DNA of 16,865 nucleotides from an uncultured cyanobacterium (GCA_903934745.1 CAIZOZ010000345.1:1-16865); one strand, 5' to 3'; positions 1-9,900 are shown, numbered from the stretch's first letter. Notes: generated from the letters alone by a model not told the origin. Translations and numbers: made by a program.

Positions 1-300
1 GAGCTTGATGATGTTGGCGTTGTAACCACCGCACAGACCCCGGTCGCCGGTCACCGACAACAGGGTGATCGTCCCCACCTCCCGCTGGGTGAGCAGGGGG
101 GCGTCTGCGCCCTCAAAACCCATGCGGGTCTGAAGATTCTGCAGCACACGGGCAAGACGATCAGCGAAGGGGCGGCTGCGCAGCACCTGCTCCTGGGCAC
201 GCCGCACCTTGGCGGCAGCCACCAGGCGCATGGCCTCGGTGATCTTGCGAGTGTTCTTGACCGAACTGATGCGGTCGCGAATGTCCTTGAGATTGGCCAT
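1..300 (-). CDS. atpG: ATP synthase F1 subunit gamma (5' part only)
   Basis: Gamma is the central rotor shaft of F1: it couples proton flow through the c-ring to catalysis in the alpha/beta hexamer at the cytoplasmic face of the thylakoid membrane. The first 100 residues are present, and the frame stays open to the window edge. The N-terminus MANLKDIRDRISSVKNTRKI, the following TEAMRLVAAAKVRRAQ and the later LSVTGDRGLCGGYNANIIK are hallmark gamma motifs. The start at 300 is the only one that gives this conserved N-terminus, and it lies 12 nt after the atpA stop, which fits co-translation in one operon. The cyanobacteria/chloroplast-specific gamma insertion, which lies in the second half of the protein, is outside the window. 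The symbol is sometimes given as atpC in cyanobacteria. Confidence 0.97.
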   Translation of the reverse strand, partial: MANLKDIRDRISSVKNTRKITEAMRLVAAAKVRRAQEQVLRSRPFADRLARVLQNLQTRMGFEGADAPLLTQREVGTITLLSVTGDRGLCGGYNANIIKL

Positions 301-312
301 GAATCAGGTTCC

Positions 313-1830
<1,518 letters not shown>

Positions 1831-1930
1831 GGGTGGGAGTCCCCGGAGGGGGAGGCGATGAAGGAGGGGGTGAGGGGAGAGAAGAAAAAAGACGTCGCAG
1901 GCGAGTACGCCGCGGACGCTGGCGAGAGTG

Positions 1931-2479
1931 CTAACTCACCTTGGCCAGCTCCAGACCAAGTCGACGCACCTGACCGGCCAGGCTGGCATCGATCACCTGG
2001 GAGCCGACGCTGAGCACAAATCCACCGATGAGAGCCGGATCAACCAGCAGGTTGACCTCCACCTTGTCCGTGCCAGCCACAGTCTTGACCTTTTCGGTGA
2101 GCAGGGCCTGCTGGTCCTCACTGAGGGCCGTGGCCGAGGTGACGGTGGCGAAGGCGATGCCGTTCTGCTGGCGGTAGAGCTCCAGAACCCGTCCCAGCAC
2201 CGCATCGAGGTAGCCAATCCGCTGGCGATCAGCCAGCAGCTTGAGCAGATTCAGAAAAGAAGGTGTCACCTGCTCGCCGAACAGGCTCACCAAAGCTGCC
2301 TTCTTGGCCGACACTTCCAGCACGGGGGAGGCCATCGCCGCCCGCAGTTCCGGGGATTGGTCCCAGAGGGCGAGCACCTCCTTGGCCTGGTCGATCACCT
2401 GGTCGGTGTCGCCCTTGGCATCGCTCACCTGGAGAAAGGCTTCTGCCCAGGGATTGGTAATGGTGTTGAGCAGCGGCAT
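1931..2479 (-). CDS. atpH: ATP synthase F1 subunit delta
   Basis: Delta sits on top of the alpha/beta hexamer and clamps it to the b/b' peripheral stalk (the OSCP equivalent). The 182-residue product starts MPLLNTITNPWAEAFLQVS. It has the delta/OSCP C-terminal signature in the segment KVEVNLLVDPALIGGFVLSV followed by GSQVIDASLAGQVRRLGLEL. Its ATG overlaps the atpF stop by one base (TGATG), so the two are probably translationally coupled. Some annotations call this gene atpD. The gap of 100 nt to atpA holds no gene that I can see. Confidence 0.96.
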   Translation of the reverse strand: MPLLNTITNPWAEAFLQVSDAKGDTDQVIDQAKEVLALWDQSPELRAAMASPVLEVSAKKAALVSLFGEQVTPSFLNLLKLLADRQRIGYLDAVLGRVLELYRQQNGIAFATVTSATALSEDQQALLTEKVKTVAGTDKVEVNLLVDPALIGGFVLSVGSQVIDASLAGQVRRLGLELAKVS

Positions 2480-3000
2480 CAGGCGTTACCCAGGGATTGA
2501 ATGGACTGATCGATCAGCCGGGCCTGGGCTGTCTTGTCGAGCCTGCCTGGCAAGACCTCCAAGGCCTTTTCAATCGCCAGACGGGCGGCTTCACGACGCA
2601 ACTGGGCTGTGACCCGGGCAGCCTCTGCATCCAGATTGGAAGCCGAATCGAGCTTGATGCGGGCCATCTCTTCGACAGTGCGCCGCTCGCTGTCGAGCCG
2701 AATCGCCTGGGCACGGATCACGCCATCGGCGCGGATCTTCTCGGCCTTGGCCTGCGACTGGCTCAGCCCCTGCTGCACATCGGCCAGAGCAGCGGCGGCA
2801 GCAGCGAGACGATCCTCGGCGTCCTTGAGATCAGCCAGGATGGTGGCGCGACGGCGTTCAAGAATGCCGCCAAGAAAGCCCCTGAGGAACCACACCAGTC
2901 CAGCGATCACAATCGCCAGGTTGATGATGTTGGTGTCGAAGAGGTCGAGATTGAGGCCGAACCCACCACCGTGGGAGCCCAGAAGCAAGGGGATGGCCAT
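2479..3000 (-). CDS. atpF: ATP synthase F0 subunit b
   Basis: Subunit b is one half of the peripheral stator stalk, anchored in the membrane by a single N-terminal helix. The 173-residue product begins MAIPLLLGSHGGGFGLNLDL. It has one hydrophobic segment (about residues 25-43, NIINLAIVIAGLVWFLRGFL) followed by a long charged, alanine-rich coiled coil (ERRRATILADLKDAEDRLAA onward). I chose the ATG at 3000, two bases after the b' stop. A TTG at 3006 overlapping the b' stop would add only two residues (MT) and cannot be excluded. It ends in a one-base overlap with atpH. Confidence 0.96.
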   Translation of the reverse strand: MAIPLLLGSHGGGFGLNLDLFDTNIINLAIVIAGLVWFLRGFLGGILERRRATILADLKDAEDRLAAAAAALADVQQGLSQSQAKAEKIRADGVIRAQAIRLDSERRTVEEMARIKLDSASNLDAEAARVTAQLRREAARLAIEKALEVLPGRLDKTAQARLIDQSIQSLGNA

Positions 3001-3002
3001 GG

Positions 3003-3473
3003 TCAAGAGGCGGCAAGGAGGCGATCGACGATCAGATCGGCGAGTTGGTCGGCATCACCCCTGAGCTGATCAAGGGCGGCGGTGCGCTGGGAATCAATTT
3101 CACGGCGGGCCTGCTCGCGGCTGCCATTGGAATCGGCCTGGGCCAGAGCCATGGCTTCTCGGTAGAGACGCTCGGACTCCTGTTCAGCCTCCACGATCAG
3201 CTTCTGGGACTGCAGACGAGCCTCCTTGAGCTGCTCGCGCAGATCAGCTTCAAGGCGTTCAGCCTGGGCCAGCTTGGCCTTGGCCTCGGCGCGACTGGTG
3301 GCGATGTAACCCTCACGATCCTCGACGGCTTTACCGACGGGACGGAAGAACAGGGCGTTGAGAACGAAGGTGAGAATCACCACCTGCAACGCCATCAGCG
3401 GCAGGGTGGCGTCGAGGTCGAAGAGACCTCCCTCCTTAGCGCCTGCCTCGGCAAGCAGAAGCCAGCTGGTCAT
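3003..3473 (-). CDS. atpF2: ATP synthase F0 subunit b' (second b-type subunit)
   Basis: Photosynthetic organisms build the peripheral stalk as a b/b' heterodimer, and this is b'. The protein has 156 residues. A short N-terminus (MTSWLLLAEAGAKEGGLFDL) leads into one membrane helix (about 27-46, LPLMALQVVILTFVLNALFF), then the conserved RPVGKAVEDREGYI and a long Glu/Ala/Gln/Arg-rich coiled coil to the end. It lies immediately upstream of atpF with a 2-nt gap, and follows atpE across an intergenic region containing a stem-loop. The gene is also called atpG or atpX in some cyanobacterial annotations. Confidence 0.96.
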   Translation of the reverse strand: MTSWLLLAEAGAKEGGLFDLDATLPLMALQVVILTFVLNALFFRPVGKAVEDREGYIATSRAEAKAKLAQAERLEADLREQLKEARLQSQKLIVEAEQESERLYREAMALAQADSNGSREQARREIDSQRTAALDQLRGDADQLADLIVDRLLAAS

Positions 3474-3598
3474 GGGACGGGTTGGCGTGCGGTGGTGCGG
3501 GAGTGAATGAGGCGATCAAAGGCGGTTGGACCGCGCCGGGTTTCACGTCCAGGCCAGGCTTGGATTCCAGGCCATAAACATGAGGCCAAGTAAGGCGA

Positions 3599-3634
3599 AG
3601 GAGCCGGACCGCTTCAAATCCGGCACCGGCTCCT
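3599..3634 (-). promoter_or_regulatory. Stem-loop in the atpE-atpF2 intergenic region
   Basis: A perfect 9-bp stem (3599-3607 with 3626-3634, arm AGGAGCCGG/CCGGCTCCT) closes an 18-nt loop that can form a competing shorter CCGGA/TCCGG pairing. It begins 16 nt after the atpE stop in the direction of transcription. It is not followed by a T-run, so it is not a canonical intrinsic terminator. The c subunit is needed in many more copies than b or b'. A hairpin here could partly attenuate transcription or protect the upstream mRNA 3' end. That function is inference; only the pairing is seen. Confidence 0.5.
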
Positions 3635-3650
3635 GCCCCCCGGGCAAACC

Positions 3651-3896
3651 TCAGGCGAACGGGTTGGCGAACAGCAGCACCAGAGCGACCACCAGGCCGT
3701 AGATGGTGAGGGCCTCCATGAAGGCCAGCGAGAGCAGCAGGGTGCCGCGGATCTTGCCTTCAGCTTCGGGCTGACGGGCAATACCTTCGACAGCGCCGCC
3801 GGCAGCGGTGCCCTGGCCGATGCCAGGACCGATGGCGCCGAGACCGACGGCAAGACCAGCAGCCACAACAGACGCGGCGGAAGTAAGCGAATCCAT
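3651..3896 (-). CDS. atpE: ATP synthase F0 subunit c (proteolipid)
   Basis: The c subunit forms the rotating membrane ring that carries protons. The 81-residue protein is the normal cyanobacterial length. It is a two-helix hairpin with a glycine-rich first helix (GLAVGLGAIGPGIGQGTAAG, about 14-33), the polar loop RQPEAEGKIRG (about 41-51) and a second helix with FMEALTIYG, where Glu61 is the proton-binding carboxylate. The ion site shows no evident sodium-binding pattern, so H+ is expected. It is located between atpB (162-nt gap) and atpF2. The gene is called atpH in chloroplast-style naming. Confidence 0.98.
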   Translation of the reverse strand: MDSLTSAASVVAAGLAVGLGAIGPGIGQGTAAGGAVEGIARQPEAEGKIRGTLLLSLAFMEALTIYGLVVALVLLFANPFA

Positions 3897-4058
3897 GGTG
3901 GGAAAGGGATGAGGGGCGCGATTGAAGCGCGAAACGAACCGAGGTTTGAACTCCGCGCCTGGGACATCCTCAAAGCGTTAGCTGAAGGATGGGCCCGGAA
4001 CAAGCCGGACCTGCGCGACAGAAGTTTGCCAGACGGTGGACCGACCTGGCGAGGAGAC

Positions 4059-4787
4059 CTAGTGGTGCTCCTCGTGGACAGCCTCGCCGATGTAATAGGC
4101 GGCGAGGGTGGCGAAGATCAACGCCTGAATCGCACTGGTGAACAGCCCCAGGAACATGGCCGGCAACGGCACCACCAGAGGCACCAGGAAGGCCAGCACC
4201 GCCACCACCAGCTCGTCAGCAAGGATGTTGCCGAAAAGACGGAAGGAAAGGGATAGGGGCTTGGTGAAATCTTCGACAATCTTGAACGGGAGCATGATCG
4301 GAGTTGGCTCCACGTAGTACTCGAAGTACCGGAAGCCTTTACGACTCAGACCCGCATAGAAATAAGCCAACGACACCAGCAGAGCAAGGGCAATGGTGGT
4401 GTTGATGTCGGCGGTGGGAGCACCGAGCTCACCACTGGGAAGATGGATCAGCTTCCAGGGAATCAGAGCCCCACCCCAGTTACTGACGAAGATGAACAGG
4501 AACAGCGTGCCGATGAACGGCAGCCAGTCGCGATAGGCCTTCTCTCCGATCTGCTCGCGGGAGAGATCACGGATGTAATCCCAGAGAAATTCCAGCAGGT
4601 TCTGCACACCACCCGGATCACGCTCCAGCTTGCGCGTGCCGATCACCACGACAGCGAGCAGAGCGCCGATGACGATCCAGGAACTGATGAAGACCTGACC
4701 GTGAATCTTGAGATTGCCGAGCTGCCAATAGAGGTGCTGACCCACCTCCAGTTCGGCAAGGGGAAGGGCGAAGGGCAACGGAACCAT
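4059..4787 (-). CDS. atpB: ATP synthase F0 subunit a
   Basis: Subunit a provides the two proton half-channels next to the c-ring. The protein has 242 residues and several membrane helices. Characteristic segments are the N-terminal VGQHLYWQLGNLKIHGQVFI, PFIGTLFLFIFVSNWGGALIPW (about 90-111), and PLSLSFRLFGNILADEL, in which Arg183 is the essential stator arginine facing the c-ring carboxylate. The C-terminal helix contains FTSAIQALIFATLAAYYIGEA. The ATG at 4787 gives the family N-terminus. It follows atpI after 123 nt. Confidence 0.97.
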   Translation of the reverse strand: MVPLPFALPLAELEVGQHLYWQLGNLKIHGQVFISSWIVIGALLAVVVIGTRKLERDPGGVQNLLEFLWDYIRDLSREQIGEKAYRDWLPFIGTLFLFIFVSNWGGALIPWKLIHLPSGELGAPTADINTTIALALLVSLAYFYAGLSRKGFRYFEYYVEPTPIMLPFKIVEDFTKPLSLSFRLFGNILADELVVAVLAFLVPLVVPLPAMFLGLFTSAIQALIFATLAAYYIGEAVHEEHH

Positions 4788-4885
4788 CGGAATGACTGTC
4801 CTGGAGGGAGGTCCTGGGGGAGAAGGTCCTGGTGGAACCAGGGGCGCCCTGGGGGCAGAGGAGACCCGGCCCGAACAGGGCAGGC

Positions 4886-4897
4886 GGCCAGCTGGCC
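4886..4897. repeat. 12-bp perfect palindrome in the atpI-atpB gap
   Basis: GGCCAGCTGGCC is fully self-complementary and lies about 14 bp after the atpI stop. It may be a chance consequence of high GC. The same 123-bp gap also holds two copies of GGTCCTGG about 15 bp apart, a core also present in the 30-bp repeats upstream of atpI. No gene is seen in this gap. Confidence 0.35.
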
Positions 4898-4910
4898 CAG
4901 GGCTTGTGGC

Positions 4911-5246
4911 TCAGGAGTCGAGGACGGCCTGAACGATCAGGGCGGGCTTGTAGAGAAGGAATCCCACCAGGGCGGGAACGATCTCCAGCTGGGGAATCCT
5001 GGCGGCCGCGAGCACCAGGACAACGGGAACCACGAGCTGCACTTTCCCCACCGATCGGCGCTCGCCGCCGAGGCGGGAAACGCTGCGGGCCAGAAGTCTG
5101 ATGTAGAGGAGACCGGCAAGGGCCCCGATCAGAAGACTGACAGCGGTCGGGATGTCGAAGCAGAGAGCCGTGAGCGGCACCGCCAAGGCGGTGGCCGCCA
5201 GCGTCGCCAGGATCAGGCGGCGCTGCAATCGGTGATACCCATCCAT
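4911..5246 (-). CDS. atpI: ATP synthase accessory protein I (Atp1/AtpI)
   Basis: AtpI is a small membrane protein at the head of bacterial atp operons. It is thought to assist c-ring assembly or ion loading and is not part of the finished enzyme. The chosen ATG gives 111 residues, close to the size usual for cyanobacterial Atp1. The protein starts MDGYHRLQRRLILATLAATA and has about four hydrophobic segments (LILATLAATALAVPLTALCF; AVSLLIGALAGLLYIRLLA; VQLVVPVVLVLAAARI; IVPALVGFLLYKPALIVQ). The frame stays open upstream to a TTG at 5495, which would add 83 Pro/Gly-rich residues. I doubt that start. The extra codons are lower in G/C at third positions (roughly 60 percent by my count) than the core, include a tandem repeat, and no Shine-Dalgarno sequence marks the TTG. 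The identity rests on position and topology more than on sharp motifs. Confidence 0.8.
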   Translation of the reverse strand: MDGYHRLQRRLILATLAATALAVPLTALCFDIPTAVSLLIGALAGLLYIRLLARSVSRLGGERRSVGKVQLVVPVVLVLAAARIPQLEIVPALVGFLLYKPALIVQAVLDS

Positions 5247-5252
5247 ACCGTT

Positions 5253-5338
5253 ATCGGACCCGATTGCAGGTCCTGGGCCGTGATCAGGCCCGTTTCCGGG
5301 TCCTGGGCCGTGATCAGAACCGTTGGCGGGTTCCGGTG
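5253..5338. repeat. 30-bp tandem direct repeat upstream of atpI (about 2.9 copies)
   Basis: Units start at 5253, 5283 and 5313. The best block, 19 identical bases containing TCCTGGGCCGTGATCAG, occurs at 5269-5287 and 5299-5317. The third unit is degenerate. The period of 30 is a multiple of three, so if the upstream frame is translated it encodes repeats of the type NGSDHGPGPG. If it is untranslated leader, the spacing is close to three helical turns and each main copy carries a TGATCA palindrome, which would suit a tandem protein-binding site. The sequence does not decide between these. Confidence 0.75.
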
Positions 5339-5542
5339 CAGCGGTTGAGGAGGGCTCCAAGCGATCACGGTCGGTGAGGAGATCACCGGGGGTGGCATCG
5401 CTGGGGAAAGCGCTGGCTACGGGTGCTTCCCTCGTCTCGGGTATCGACTCCCCGCTGGGGGAAGGGGGTACCGGAGTGGTGGGGGCAGCCTGCAACCGAC
5501 GGGGTTCCGACTGGGCGCACGGAGGTTATCACGCAGGGTTAC

Positions 5543-5560
5543 GGGGGCGTTGCCGCCCCC
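5543..5560 (-). terminator. GC-rich hairpin downstream of the methyltransferase gene
   Basis: A perfect 7-bp stem (GGGGGCG, 5543-5549, with CGCCCCC, 5554-5560) has a 4-nt loop and lies 15 nt past the methyltransferase stop. There is no T-run on the minus strand after it, so termination would have to be weak or factor-dependent. It could instead be a chance hairpin in GC-rich DNA. Confidence 0.4.
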
Positions 5561-5575
5561 CCGGATCACTGGCAG

Positions 5576-6784
5576 TCAGGGCCTCACCGGCAGCAGCAAG
5601 CGCTCGGCGATCAGCTGCCGGGCCAAGCGCAGCCGCTCGTCGTTGGCCATGGCGATCACCAGCTCGCCGAGAGGGGTGCCGGCGGGGGCAGCCTCGAAGG
5701 CCTGCAGCAGCTCCAGCTGCGCCGCAGCGATCGTGAGGGGCTCGAGATCCGGTCCCATCAGGCTGGTGGACGGCCAGCCCCAAAGGCAGCGGTTGCGTTG
5801 GCCGCCATGGGCCAGAAGCGCGGCATCCGTCCATTCCAGCGGCTCCACAACCCCCTTGGTGAGAAAGAACTCGAAGTGGCTGATCTCGGGATCGAGGGCC
5901 TCCACCAGTGCCCACTGCTGCCGTTGGGGCAGGGCCCGGGCTCGCTCCAGCAGTTCCCCCTGCAGCAGCCGCGCCGGATCCCACACCTGGGGATTGGAAA
6001 AGCCGGCGAAACTGAGATCCGCCTGCTCGACGAAGCGCAGCAGGCGATCAAGGTCGTAGCTGGTTTCCTGCGGATGCAGGTACATGTCGGCGAAGTTGGC
6101 ATCGGCGGCCGTATCGAGGGCCCAGCGCTGTTCGTGATGGCGCCTCAATCGATTGGCCTCCGGCAGCTCCCGCAGCAACTGGCGCCCTAGGCGCAGGCCC
6201 TCGCCCCCCGTGCCCACCTCCAGCAGCGACAGCGCACGCTGGCTGCGGTGGATCTCCCAGCGACCGCCATCGGCGTACAGAAACAGATGCAGGACCCCAC
6301 CGGGTCGCAGCTGCCGGGCCAGGGCCCGCAGGCCCTGCTCGGGCTCACGCAGGTGATGGAGCACCCCCACGGAATTGATGTAATCGAAGCCACCCTCCTG
6401 CTCCAGATCAAGCAGGCTGCGCTGTTCGATCCGCAGCTCCTGCACCTGCTGGGCGGCCCCGGAACGGCGGATGCGCTCGCGGGCCACCTCAAGCGTGCCG
6501 GCGCTGATATCCACCGCCAGCACCGTGGAACCGGGATTGAGATGGCAGAGGTAATCGGTACTCACCCCCGTGCCGCAACCGGCATCGAGGATCCGCCAGG
6601 TTCGGGTACCGGAAGGCGGGGCCGCGGACAGGGCCCCAAGGGCCGCCGCCATGGCGCTGTCGACGCACCAACGCCAGTTGTATCCGGGCGGCGGACCGTC
6701 CTGCAAAGGATCCCCGGGGTAAGGGAAACGATCGTAAAAAGCACTCACCACCGGCGTGGCGGCATCCCTGGGACTGGAACTCAT
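5576..6784 (-). CDS. Class I SAM-dependent methyltransferase, substrate unknown
   Basis: This is a predicted soluble methyltransferase of 402 residues from the ATG at 6784. Two further in-frame starts (ATG 6814, TTG 6844) would add 10 or 20 residues. After a short N-terminal segment with FYDRFPYPGDPLQ (about 16-28) comes a Rossmann core: motif I ILDAGCGTG (about 65-73), the acidic end of strand 2 in VLAVDIS (about 88-94), FDYINSVGVLHHL (about 133-145, motif IV region) and LRPGGVLHLFLY (motif V region). About 200 residues follow without a recognisable catalytic motif; they include YDLDRLLRFVEQADL and FFLTKGVVEPLEW and may bind the substrate. No signal peptide is seen. It lies upstream of the atp operon on the same strand and is divergent from apcE. 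This hints at a photosynthesis-related role, but nothing in the sequence names the substrate. It is not one of the standard chlorophyll, quinone or rRNA methyltransferases that I recognise. Confidence 0.88.
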   Translation of the reverse strand: MSSSPRDAATPVVSAFYDRFPYPGDPLQDGPPPGYNWRWCVDSAMAAALGALSAAPPSGTRTWRILDAGCGTGVSTDYLCHLNPGSTVLAVDISAGTLEVARERIRRSGAAQQVQELRIEQRSLLDLEQEGGFDYINSVGVLHHLREPEQGLRALARQLRPGGVLHLFLYADGGRWEIHRSQRALSLLEVGTGGEGLRLGRQLLRELPEANRLRRHHEQRWALDTAADANFADMYLHPQETSYDLDRLLRFVEQADLSFAGFSNPQVWDPARLLQGELLERARALPQRQQWALVEALDPEISHFEFFLTKGVVEPLEWTDAALLAHGGQRNRCLWGWPSTSLMGPDLEPLTIAAAQLELLQAFEAAPAGTPLGELVIAMANDERLRLARQLIAERLLLPVRP

Positions 6785-6932
6785 CGGCAAGAAGCTGGGC
6801 CGCTGGGGGAGCATTTCATGGCGGCGAAGGCGGAGCCGGGGCAAGCGCAGTGGGCTGCAAACATTTGTTCATCGCCGGCCGGTGGGCAGCGGAGCCAGCC
6901 GTAACGTTCCGGAGCCCGGCTCGCTCTCGTTC
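6785..6932. promoter_or_regulatory. Divergent control region between the methyltransferase gene and apcE
   Basis: These 148 bp should contain the promoters for both directions. I see no convincing sigma-70 hexamers. A GGAG at 6911-6914 is 18 nt from the apcE ATG, too far to be its ribosome-binding site. CCGTAACGTTCCGG around 6900-6912 is a near-palindrome centred on AACGTT and is a possible operator, at low confidence. If the methyltransferase starts at 6814 or 6844, the region is shorter. Confidence 0.35.
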
Positions 6933-9900
6933 ATGACCGTGACCGCCAGCAGCGGCAGCACCAGGGTCACCCCCCAGCGCTACGACACCCTGCCGCTCTC
7001 CAGCGTCCGTCAAGCGGAGCAGCAGGATCGCTTCCCCGACGGCGGCGAACTCGACGCCCTGACCACCTTCTTCCAGAGTGGCCAGATCAGGGTGACGGTG
7101 GCCCAGCGCCTCTCGGCCAATGCTGCTGCGATCGTCGCCAAAGCCGCCAACCGCATCTTTTCGGGCGGCACGCCGCTCTCCTACCTCGATGCCCCCCTCC
7201 CCGGCGACGCTGCTGGCGCGGGTACGCCCCTGGCAGCAGACCAGGCCGCCTTCCAGCGCTCGGTGCAGACCTTCGCCGGTGCCACCGCTAACCGCGGCAA
7301 CCTGCTGAGCCGGCTGCTTGAAGGCGCCGGTGGCGATGCCGATGTGCGGGTGATCCTGCCTACCGGCTTCGCTCCGATCAGCGTCGGCCGCTACGGCACC
7401 GAGCGGATGAAGAAGTCGATCCGCGACCTGGCCTGGTTCCTGCGCTACGTCAGCTACGCCATCGTTGCCGGCGATCCCAGCATCCTGTCCGTCAACACCC
7501 GCGGCCTGCGGGACGTGCTCGAAAAAGCCTGCTCGCTGGCCGCCACCAACGTGGCCCTGCAGGAGATGCGGGCTGCCGGCGCTGGCCTGTTCCAGGGGGA
7601 GCCGCAGGCGCGCAACCTCGTCATCGACTACTTCAACGTGCTGCTCAAGGAACTGGAGGTTGCCACCCCCTCCAGCCGCGCACGGCTCGGCAGCCCCGTG
7701 AACCAGGGCCTGCAACTGCCGGCGATCTACGCCCTCGCTGCTGAGGGAGCCCAGCGCTTCGTGATGCGCCCCCGCCTCTCCGGCAGCGAAAAGGCCGAAG
7801 TGATCCGGGCCTCCTACCGCCAGGTGTTTGAGCGGGACATCACCAAGGCCTACTCCCAGGTGGTCTGCCCCGTCGAAGCCACCCAGGTGCGCCAGGGCCA
7901 GCTGTCGATGCGGGAATTCATCCGGGCCCTCGGGCGCAGCAAGGAATACCAGCGCCAGTTCTACGGCCGCTTCTCCAACAGCCGTGTTGTGGAGCTGGCC
8001 TTCCGCCACTTCCTCGGTCGGGGGGTGAGTTCGATCGAGGAGTTCCGCCAGTATTTCGCCATCGTCAGCAGCAAGGGCCTCGGCGGTCTGGTGGATGCCC
8101 TGGTCAACGGCATGGAATATGCCCGCGTCTTCGGCGAAGAAACCGTTCCCTATCTGCGCGACCTCGGCGAAGAGGCCCAGGAAAGCGCCGGCTGGGGGTC
8201 GAATCGCAAGCTCTTCCGCTACAGCGCCCCCTTTGAAGGCGCCCCGCAATACATCACTCTCTACGCCTCCTACCGGCAGCCCTTCGCCGACCAGCATCCC
8301 TACGGCGGTGGCAACGACCCGATCGGCCTCAACTATGGCGCGATCTTCCCGTCCGGCACCGCCTCCGTGGCCACGCGTCCGGCGCCATTCAGCTACGACA
8401 GCCGCCGCATCCTGATCGGCAATGGCCTGCGCCAGCCGGGCCAGATGGACAGCGCCCAGTTCCGTAAGTCCACCCCCCGCCGGGTCGGTCCCAAGGTGCT
8501 GCGGCTACAGCAGATCGCCACCGGTGGCAGTTCCGTGCCCCGACGTGGCGGTCAGCCCAGCATCCGCGGCACCGAAGCGGCCACCCAAGCGGTGATCCGC
8601 GGTGTCTATGTCCAGATTCTGGGCAACACCGGCTATGCCGGTGAGCGCAACACCGTTGAGGAGATCAAGCTCGAAAACGGCGACATCAGCCTGCGGGAGT
8701 TCATTCGCCAGGTGGCCCGCTCCAAGGCTTTCCGTCGTCGCTACTGGAGTGGCCTCTACATCTGCAAGGCGATCGAGGTGATGCATCGCCGCATGCTGGG
8801 TCGCCCCACCTTCGGCCGCTGGGAGATCGACAGCTACTTCGACACCGCTGCCCGCAGCGGCTTCTATGGCGTCGTCGACGCCATGATCAACAGTCGCGAA
8901 TACAACGAAACCTTCGGAGAGGACACCGTCCCCTACGAGCGTTTCATCACTGCCAACGACCGCAACGCCCGCAAGGTTCCTGGCCTGCGCCGGCCCTTCA
9001 ATGCTGCGGCTGTCGCCGATCTCATGCCGATCATGCGGCCGGATGTGCCGCGGCCGCAGCAGCTGCGCACGGTCGCCGACATCGTGCCCCGCAATCTGCC
9101 TGATCGCAGCCGGGTGATCCGCGGCAGCTGGACGGCGGCCATCAGTGGTGGCCAAAGCAGTGCTCCGGTCGCGGACCGTACAGCTGGGCCCCAAAGCCTC
9201 AGACAGCCACCCCTGCCCAGCCGCAGCTGGAGCGCGCCTCGCTGGAAACCCGGCGTGGCCACACCGCTGCCGAGCCGCTCCACGGCACCGCCGGCCCCGA
9301 CGCCGGCCCCGACGCCTTTCGCGCCAACGGCCCTGACGGGTACCGGTAGCTGGCGCGCTGCCCTGGGCAATGGCTACGGGTCCGCGAGCGCCATACAACC
9401 GGGCGCCGCCATGGCGAAAGCGCTGCAGCCCGGCTCGCCCCAGGGTTTCCGCCGCCGCCAGAGCCTGGGACAACCCGTTCAGCTTCCCACCGCTCCGAGT
9501 GAGGGCGAGTTGAGCGCGGCGATCGAAGCCAGCTATCGCCAACTCCTGAACCGCACGGTCTTGGTGGTGGAGCGGCTCGGCGACGCCGAATCCCAGTTGC
9601 GCAACGGCGTGTTGACGGTGGCTGATTTCGTCGGCCAGATCGCCCTCAGCGACCTGTTCCAACAACGGATTCAGCGGATGGCGCCATTGCGGGGCGCCTC
9701 GGCGGTTTATCTCGCCTTGCTGGGCCGAGCCGCCCAGCCAGCGGAGGTGAGTCGCTTCCTCGCCACCCGCTCGAACCAGGGCCAGAGGGCGGCGATTGCC
9801 GCCGTGCTCTCCGGTTCGGAGTACGCCAGCAGCTTCGGCCGCGACACCGTGCCCTACCTCAAAGGCCTGAACACTGCCGATGGCCTGCCCTTGAGCACGG

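Larger units (their letters stand above)
5247..5575 (-). promoter_or_regulatory. Leader/intergenic region between methyltransferase and atpI; likely holds the atp operon promoter
   Basis: This stretch of about 330 bp separates two genes on the same strand. It holds a GC hairpin just after the methyltransferase, the 30-bp tandem repeat next to atpI, and an uninterrupted reading frame that may or may not extend atpI. A promoter for the eight-gene atp operon is expected here. The only -10-like hexamer I noticed is GATAAC near 5526-5531 (minus strand), without a convincing -35, so I do not place the promoter. Confidence 0.4.

Noticed and set aside
6816..8297. Long minus-strand open frame opposite apcE (and a similar one at 8505-9977)
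   Set aside because: Both are shadows of apcE. Their predicted proteins have biased composition and no domain, and the plus-strand protein is unmistakable.
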